From contig LWCA01000511.1 of the NCBI GenBank assembly GCA_001642005.1, positions 1-25,037 of the forward strand: a stretch of 25,037 nt of DNA. Reading direction: 5' to 3'. Positions 19,601-25,037 of this stretch are shown here, in pieces. The stretch is from Intoshia linei (lineage: Eukaryota > Orthonectida > Rhopaluridae). Made by a program: the position numbers and the translations under genes. The first letter of the stretch is position 1, and each line of letters begins with the position of its first letter. Below the pieces are notes generated by a model. That model searched no databases, was not told where the DNA came from, and saw nothing but the letters and a program-made list of their open reading frames with translations.

Positions 19601-20500
19601 GGTGATTTTTAATTATGTTTAATTATTTCTGAATATATAATTTTTTTAAATTTAAATTTATGATAATGTTTATGATTTTAAAATCCGTATCAGTGTATAT
19701 ATATTTTTAAATTCTCCAACTCGTTCTATTTTCAAAATAAGGACTATTGGGGTTTTTGACCCGTAAAGTATGAGTTTGAGAGGTTGAACTTTATTTTATT
19801 ATTACCCGGAAAAAACTGTAATTGAAATGAGGACTTTATAAAATTCTAAGACGGGTAGTTATTGAAATAAAATAAAACACACACAAACAAATATTGCGTA
19901 GAATATTATATAAGTAAGGATATCGTGGTTTTATTTTTAAATATATTTTACCATGTTTCGATTTCGCAAGAAATGTAATTAACCCTGGGAATGGTTTGAA
20001 AACTAAATGACAAATTTTATTCAAATCAAAATATTATGTCAACAACCTTTTATATGTAAATGCAAGTTTAGAAATGTCATCTCTTCTTTTTCGATAGTCT
20101 TCGTCTCCATAAGCCTATAAAGTAAAAATTGAAACTGATTTAGATCCAAGTTAGTAAACTAAGTGTAATTCAGTACAATACTAAATGTAGTTAGAATTGC
20201 GTTAACACAATCTTACATTTATAAAATATCTATAAAAACTACATACCGATTCATAAAATGTATAATTTGTTTCATATTATTGATTATTATATATTTACAG
20301 TTAAAAAATGTTGAAGGGTTATAGTTTTTAAAGAAATTTTGATATAAAAAATAATCCTTAGTAAGGATTACCCATGTAAAATTAATAAATTAGATTACCG
20401 GGTGATCTGTTTTAACATCTGGATAAAATTTATCTATAACATGACAACACTGATCCAAAATTGTCTCGTCTATTGAAAGAGTATTTGAAATTTTGTCCAT
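16619..20500 (-). CDS. TH: Tyrosine 3-hydroxylase (aromatic amino acid hydroxylase), 9 exons
   Basis: Exons (minus): 20500-20399, 20114-20047, 18596-18495, 18464-18322, 17648-17585, 17513-17442, 17398-17272, 17026-16785, 16742-16619, giving 347 aa. It makes L-DOPA from tyrosine using iron, tetrahydropterin and O2. Fe ligands are His188 and His193 (HELLGHVPM) and Glu233 (YWFTMEYG). Tyrosine-type marks are [26 protein letters not shown], and Asp286 in YDDSMYQ, which aligns with the Asp (rat Asp425) that favours tyrosine over phenylalanine. The first exons ([35 protein letters not shown]) match the start of the catalytic domain. No N-terminal ACT/regulatory domain and no C-terminal tetramerisation helix are present. 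The exon 2/3 junction is chosen by frame and inserts about 15 unmatched residues; the usual GDPIPRVEYT is diverged. Introns 284, 1450, 30, 673, 71, 43, 245, 42 bp. Confidence 0.92.
18162..18280. other. Less AT-rich exon-like block inside TH intron 4
   Basis: The block stands out in base composition from the surrounding intron. Plus strand: an ATG at 18182 opens a 32-codon frame ([16 protein letters not shown], then [13 protein letters not shown]). Minus strand: a frame including [17 protein letters not shown] is also open. I cannot tell which, if either, is or was coding, and recognise no family. It is probably a captured gene or transposon fragment. Confidence 0.35.
18600..18655 (+). repeat. 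Shared tract, copy 2 (TH intron 2)
   Basis: GTAAAACTAAATAACTCAGT, a spacer, then GTTGAACACACTAGTATG. It is colinear with 1030-1095. It lies immediately next to the TH exon 3 acceptor I propose, so a repeat insertion may have altered this exon's upstream border. Confidence 0.45.
18644..18949 (-). other. Open frame of 101 codons inside TH intron 2
   Basis: A stop-free minus-strand frame, less AT-rich than its surroundings, with balanced composition ([53 protein letters not shown]). There is no ATG near its start; it follows a TGA at 18952-18950 and ends TAG. Same strand as TH, but it has no similarity to any hydroxylase segment. It could be a decayed transposon frame or an exon of a nested gene. 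No family recognised. Confidence 0.35.
19650..19860 (+). repeat. Dispersed repeat family, copy 3 (TH intron 2)
   Basis: The blocks GATAATGTTTATGATTTTAAA, TTGGGGTTTTTGACCCGTAA, CCCGGAAAAAACTGTAATTG and AAATGAGGAC follow the same order as copies 1 and 2 but are more diverged. The frames on both strands at 19203-19411 are mutual shadows. The remainder of intron 2 (18950-19650) shows nothing else. Confidence 0.45.
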
Positions 20501-21037
20501 ATAATCGTTTTTATAAATTTTTTATTTCAGATATCAGTTTTATATTAAAATGTTTTCACATTAAATATATATAAATAATTATTTTTAATTTACTTTGTTA
20601 GCATTGCAATAAATGCATTTATTTTAATTTATCATAAAAGCAAATAATTATTAATAATAAATTTTTGGTGATTTAAATCCAATTTTAAATGTGTAACCTT
20701 TTATTGGATTTTTAAATAACTATAATGTGTTAACTAACTTAATGTACTATTATAATAAAACTAAAGTGCATATTGTTTGAATGCGCTTTATGTAATGTCT
20801 TTATTAAAATCAGTTAACAAAATTACGACGTATTGTTTTTGTTTACGCTAAAATGTAAAATAAAGTCATAATTTTGTTTTTGAAGAATAGTGCTGTAGAA
20901 ATAAATTGATATAAATGTAATTACCAAAAATTTAGTTTTTACAAATATGTTTGGCCGACTTTCGTATCGTTATTTGATTACTTAAATTACGTATATGCTA
21001 ACAATAGAGTGAATAATAAAGAAGAGTAATTAATTTT
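20501..21037. other. AT-rich region upstream of TH
   Basis: Proximal promoter side of the tyrosine hydroxylase gene. No conserved motif, exon or transposon end could be supported. The distal end borders the periodic motif array. Confidence 0.35.
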
Positions 21038-21361
21038 TCAGTATTTAATTAAAATACTGACATTTTTCAAAAAAAATTTTCTGTATTTTCAACATAAAAT
21101 TGTCAGTATACACACTAAAATATCAGTAATAAAAAGTATTTTGTCAGTATTCAATTACATATTTGTCAGTTTTTAATTGCTTTCTTGTCAGTACATAATT
21201 GCATTTTTGTCAGTATCTATATTAACTAAATCAGTATTCATCAAAAATTGTAAGTAATTCAACAAAAAAGTATATAGAAATAAACAAATTTTATAAAATA
21301 ATATTTTGTCAGTAAATAAATTGAATTGTAAATTTGATGATTTTGGAGTGTCAGTATAAAA
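21038..21361. repeat. 21-22-bp periodic TTGTCAGTA motif array
   Basis: It opens with a palindrome, TCAGTATTT-aatta-AAATACTGA (21038-21060). Copies of (TT)GTCAGTA/TCAGTA follow with the CAGT cytosine at 21104, 21124, 21145, 21167, 21189, 21211, 21232, 21310 and 21352; the gaps are 20, 21, 22, 22, 22, 21, then 78 and 42. Weakened copies at about 21081 and 21252 keep the phase. The spacers are AT-rich and barely conserved; only the motif core is. A direct copy at 21557 and inverted copies (ATACTGACAAA at about 21589, CATACTGACG at about 21611) lie further right and could mark the other end of an element of about 580 bp. Confidence 0.65.
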
Positions 21362-21707
21362 ATTAAAAATCTAGTTTTTGAAATAATACATCATCCACTA
21401 CAGACCCAAGTTAAAACTGAAATATTAAGATACCATATTATACCTACAAACCATATTACAAAAAAAATTAGAAATATTCTATGGTGTTTACACTAGAGAA
21501 TATTTTTTTATGAGAATAAATTATTATTTCCATATATTTTACAAAACATTTTTTGTCAGTTTCATTTTATACAGAACATTCAATTTGAATACTGACAAAT
21601 CAATAAGAAACATACTGACGCAATAAATGCACGCCAATAATAAATTTATATGTATATTTATTTTAGTTTATTTACTAACTGTAAATATAATAAAATCTTA
21701 GCGTAAA

Positions 21708-22441
21708 CAAGTGGTTTCCAATCTTGCTCATATTCAACAGTTTGGAAATTTTCAAATGTTGAAAATGGTCGGAAAAATGACAAATTAATTAACAAGACAA
21801 CCAATAATAAAAATATATAAATTGAAAAGACGGTGGTTTTTTTGGATCAAACTGTCAAATATTTATGTCATTTCGCAGCAAAATAATTGGAGCTTATTAT
21901 GTATAATAATAATAATATTATTATATATATTAATTTTAGATGTTACATATGAATTGGTATGAAAATCACTAAAAAGGTATTTTAGGGACATGAATTTTAC
22001 ATTTCATTTTCAGGCTGAAATATTCATTATTAATAATTTTTTTTGGGATGTATTTATAATGGGAGCATTCATGTGATTCGATTCATTTAGAATTATAAAA
22101 TGCTATTTTATCACCAGGGCTGTCTAAAATGTTGGTATTTATAAAAAAAATTTAGGTTCTAGACTAAATTTTTAATTTTAAGCAAATTTTATGTGTGCAG
22201 CTAAAATATGAGAATGAGCTATACACCATTTTATATAGGTCAAATCAGATTTTTTTCTTTAATCTTTAAATACAATTTCTACATCCATAGGCTATAGACC
22301 ATAGCTATTATTCAAAAGCTCCAATAGAAATCAAAATCAGCAAATCTGGTTGGAAATTATTTATTTATTACATATATTCATTTTTTACGTTTTGCAGAAT
22401 ATATTATTAAATTTTCTCGGGCCATGATTTGAACCACTCTG
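21708..22441. mobile_element. Possible hAT-type MITE, about 734 bp
   Basis: The left end CAAGTGGTTTCCAATCTTGC and the inverted right end CAGAGTGGTTCAAATCATGG share the GTGGTT...AATC(A/T)TG pattern of hAT tips, as in the 6464 element. The flanks AGCGTAAA and ATATATCA do not form a target duplication. The interior is non-coding. The boundaries are tentative. Confidence 0.4.
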
Positions 22442-23393
22442 ATATATCATATTGAAATGATAAAACTATTTAAAATTTATATCAATTAAAAAGGATCTAC
22501 AAAATGAATGAAATTAACCACTATATTTAAGTTTATTAATAACTTTCAGTAATTTTATTTATGAATGTAAAATATTTTTTTTGTAGGTAGTAATAAAATC
22601 TTCGCGGAATCAGGGTCTCCACTTCGTTTTAACTGAAATATAATAAAAAATACGGTAAGTGTTACAACCAATGATATAATATGCATCTTTCAAACCTAAA
22701 CACAATTTATCTTTTCAAACAATGTTCAAATTTAAGCATTTATTAAAAGGCATTGACAAGGTACATTAATTATTTCAAACAGCATTTAGATCTAACTCTA
22801 ATACCATCTATTGTTGATTCTGTTGTGTTTGTTTGGGTTTTAATTCCCTAAATACTTGAATTATTATAATTTAATAAAATAAAAACTAATTATCAACATC
22901 ATAATAATTAATAAAATCATCATAACAATTATAATGGTAACAGTTAAAGATTCAAATGTATTGTTAATTCCTTGATGACCTATTGCACAAATGCGTGATT
23001 AATGTTTAATCATTAAATTTATTAAATGAAATTATTAATCATTCATAGAAATTTTAAACTGGGTTTAAGTCATTCGACATTGTATGGATTGACATCTTTA
23101 CCTTCAAAAATAAAATGAAAACTTTTTATATAAAATAGCATCACTTGATATTTTCACGCTGCGTATTCAAAAGATAAAAAAAAAATAAATAAAATGTTTT
23201 TTGGTCAATTAACATACGAGAAAAAGAAAAAATTATTATCTGAGATATCTAATGTGTTCAATTAATTAATGTATCAGGTATAACCACTAATCTACTCTAA
23301 AATAGGCATATCACTATCATAAAAATTTTATTAATTTATCATTTCGGATCAATTTTTATGGATTTGAGTTTCATTACTGAAAACGTTTCTAAA
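22442..23393. other. AT-rich intergenic stretch
   Basis: About 950 bp between the possible MITE and the Tigger-like relic. I see no gene, RNA gene or repeat that can be defended. A small patch near 22600-22630 (TTCGCGGAATCAGGGTCTCC) is less AT-rich but has no identity. Confidence 0.35.
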
Positions 23394-23703
23394 TACAGTG
23401 CGACCTGTCGATAGGGAACACTGGAGATATGGACCATGCCAATATAAGCCATAAAATACAAGTAGAAAAAGACTTACTTTCAAAGAAACAAAGGAAATCT
23501 TAGAGTTCATTGATACTCATGGGTATTGCAGCCAAAGAGATTTAGCTACACGTTTTAAAATCTCTGTTGGTACCATAAATATAATTTTGAAAAACAAAAG
23601 TAGTATACTGGAAGTTAAAAACGACAACTTTAAATCAAAACCTTTTTTAACCCTTACAAGACTGCTGATTTTCAAAATTGAAAGCAACAAATTTCACTTA
23701 TGA
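23394..23703 (+). pseudogene. Tigger/pogo-like transposase remnant (CENP-B HTH) with 5' terminus
   Basis: TA at 23394-23395 is followed by CAGTGCGACCTGTCGATAGG, in the style of a pogo/Tigger terminal inverted repeat with TA target site. A frame at 23455-23703 encodes KRLTFKETKEILEFIDTHG then YCSQRDLATRFKISVGTIN and IILKNKSSILE, the N-terminal CENP-B-type (psq) helix-turn-helix of jerky/Tigger transposases. No ATG precedes it (TAA at 23452-23454) and a TGA ends it after about 82 codons. The second HTH and the DDE domain are absent, so it is a truncated relic. Confidence 0.75.
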
Positions 23704-23734
23704 AATGTTAAAAAACACTAAAATTTAAAGCTTA

Positions 23735-24157
23735 AAATTCAGAAATTTCAAATGTTATTGATTTGTATAGTGAACAACTTAAATTTGGCTTTAATATATG
23801 CAATCAAAGCACGAGTGAAGGCAGCAGTGCCATCCTGAATTTGCTGAACATAACCAATATAGCGACCTTCAGATTAATCAGCCTATTCAAAAGACTGTAC
23901 GAATATATCTCACTAGCGCAAACACCGAGCACAGACAGATCCGACTTCACATTTTATATAATTTGTATAAATCGAAATGCCAAAGTGTATGCTTGCTCAC
24001 AAGACGATATAATAAGATTTACGCTCGGGCATGGCATGCCTATTAGCGAGTTCGATCTTGCCCAGAAAGTTAGTGAAAACACCGAATTCGGTGTGTGCAT
24101 CACTGAATTTATGAATGAAGCATACTGCGAAACGAACGACATAGCGAACACCTAAAA
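23735..24157 (+). pseudogene. GC-richer uncharacterised ORF, probably a mobile-element relic
   Basis: The open frame (about 140 codons, no ATG at its head, ends TAA) contains the protein-like segments CNQSTSEGSSAILNLLN, FYIICINRNAKVYACSQDD and LGHGMPISEFDLAQKVSEN. Base composition is clearly richer in G+C than the rest of the window. I recognise no family. It lies directly after the Tigger-like relic and before further broken frames on the same strand, so it is most likely the 5' part of a decayed transposable element. Confidence 0.4.
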
Positions 24158-24224
24158 CAGAATTTCCAAAATAGACTACAATAATTATTATTTCAATAAA
24201 TATAAGAAAGCCAGAATAATAACC

Positions 24225-24660
24225 AAGATACAGTAAGAAAGTTCCACGTCAGATTGTGATAACGACGGATACACAAGTGAGGCGTCCTCTGATGATAAAT
24301 CACCGACTGCGCCGATGAATGTAGAGAGGAATCTGAAAGGCGACGATTGCGTCATTAAAATAAATAAAAAAGTAGATTGGCAAGATTGTTTGGACATATA
24401 GAGAAAGATCTATGAAAAGTATCAGGATTAACTAGGCAAGCGTAAATATATCGTATTGAAGGTAAATACGAGGACTTGAGGTACAATGCTTTATCTAATA
24501 CGCTGAAACACAATCTATGCCCAAAAGTAAGACTTAAGATTGATTAAGATTGTAAAATCGAAAAAGGACAAAGATTTTGATTTTGATTTTCAATTTGAAT
24601 CAATAGTGTGGAGCCTTATTCTGATAATTTAACCGATGAAGATTATTTACCTCATAATAA
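24225..24660 (+). pseudogene. Broken coding frames, mobile-element relic
   Basis: Successive plus-strand frames look coding but are split by frameshifts and stops: about 24238-24402 (SDCDNDGYTSEASSDDKSPT, then NKKVDWQDCLDI, stop TAG), about 24455-24545 (GKYEDLRYNALSNTLKHNLC, then PKVRLKID), and about 24620-24673 (NLTDEDYLPHNKVSK, stop). Ser/Asp-rich and basic segments are plausible for the N-terminal part of a transposase. I cannot assign a family. The next frame onward is hAT transposase, so these may be its ruined N-terminal half. Confidence 0.4.
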
Positions 24661-25037
24661 AGTTTCAAAGTAGTTCAAGGTAGTTTTGAAATTATACTAA
24701 AAAAACAAATGGAAAACTATACATATTTCTCCATATGTTTAGATAAAACTAATGATATTAGGGACATGGCTCAAGTTGCTGTCTTTGTTCGTATGATTAA
24801 TAAAGAATTTTATATATCTGAAGAAATGATGGGGATAGTTGTATTAATTGGTACAACAAAGGCACAGGATCTATACAGCGTTGTCATTAATATATTTGAA
24901 ACGTTGAATGTAAATATGATGAAGTTGACAGGAATTGTTATAGACGGCGCAGCTGCAATGATTGGTCAGCACAATAGCGTCGGTACGTTATTGAAAAGGT
25001 ACGCATCGCATAATGGAAATGATAATGTTGTATCTTA
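24661..25037 (+). CDS. hAT-superfamily transposase fragment, runs off the window
   Basis: A frame open from after TAA at 24658-24660 to the last base (ATG at 24709) encodes YFSICLDKTNDIRDMAQVAV, then INKEFYISEEMMGIVVLIGT and GIVIDGAAAMIGQHNSVG. S-x-x-L-D-x-(S/T)-x-D-I and the later DGAxAMxG motif are hallmarks of the RNase H-like core of ZBED/GTF2IRD2-type hAT transposases; the first Asp of the catalytic triad would be in the LDKTND segment and the second in DGAAAM. The window ends before the dimerisation (hATC) domain. Upstream coding sequence is broken, so the copy is probably dead, though this segment has no stop. Confidence 0.8.

Noticed and set aside
21038-21361. CRISPR array
   Set aside because: The conserved core is only 7-10 bp, spacers are AT-rich and shorter than any CRISPR spacer, and the genome is eukaryotic.

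Overview
This is a window of a very AT-rich, intron-rich animal nuclear genome. The evidence is spliceosomal GT-AG introns throughout and bilaterian genes: tyrosine hydroxylase, p38 MAP kinase, Mediator MED17, the mitochondrial carnitine/acylcarnitine carrier and mitoribosomal mL64. I could rebuild five genes exon by exon. Each exon chain closes in frame from ATG to stop, and all 36 introns are GT-AG. Of these, 23 are 56 bp or shorter, with a minimum of 30 bp. The few long introns carry transposon debris. Tiny introns, genes packed end to end and trimmed proteins suggest a miniaturised or parasitic animal, for example an orthonectid or dicyemid mesozoan. That placement is inference; nothing in the window names the species.

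Layout. 1-2.5 kb: transposon graveyard with a Tc1-like transposase relic, a hAT-type MITE, hairpins and the first copy of a dispersed repeat. 3028-4288 (+): SLC25A20-type carrier, 8 exons. 4285-5082 (-): mL64 (GADD45GIP1/CRIF1), whose stop codon overlaps the carrier's stop codon. 5.15-5.94 kb: exon-like minus-strand blocks of an unresolved gene. 6071-6373 (-): orphan ORF. 6464-7064: hAT-type MITE with a near-perfect 8-bp target duplication. 7883-11810 (-): MED17, 10 exons; its second intron holds a 954-bp foldback element built of about 37-bp subrepeats, itself interrupted by a second hAT-type MITE. 11.8-13.0 kb: divergent intergenic region. 12999-16601 (+): p38 MAPK, 12 exons. 16619-20500 (-): tyrosine hydroxylase, 9 exons, ending 17 bp from the p38 stop. 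20.5-23.4 kb: intergenic, with an array of a TTGTCAGTA motif at 21-22-bp spacing lying 0.5-0.9 kb upstream of the tyrosine hydroxylase start. 23.4 kb to the end: Tigger/pogo-like HTH remnant, a GC-richer block of decayed ORFs, and part of a hAT-family transposase running off the window.

The genes are housekeeping or signalling genes with no operon or pathway link. Their shared feature is architecture: convergent pairs share or nearly share their 3' ends (SLC25A20/mL64 and p38/TH), while MED17 and p38 are divergent. The tyrosine hydroxylase keeps the catalytic core and the tyrosine-selecting Asp, but has lost the N-terminal regulatory domain and the C-terminal tetramerisation helix. All family calls come from remembered family motifs, not from a database search.
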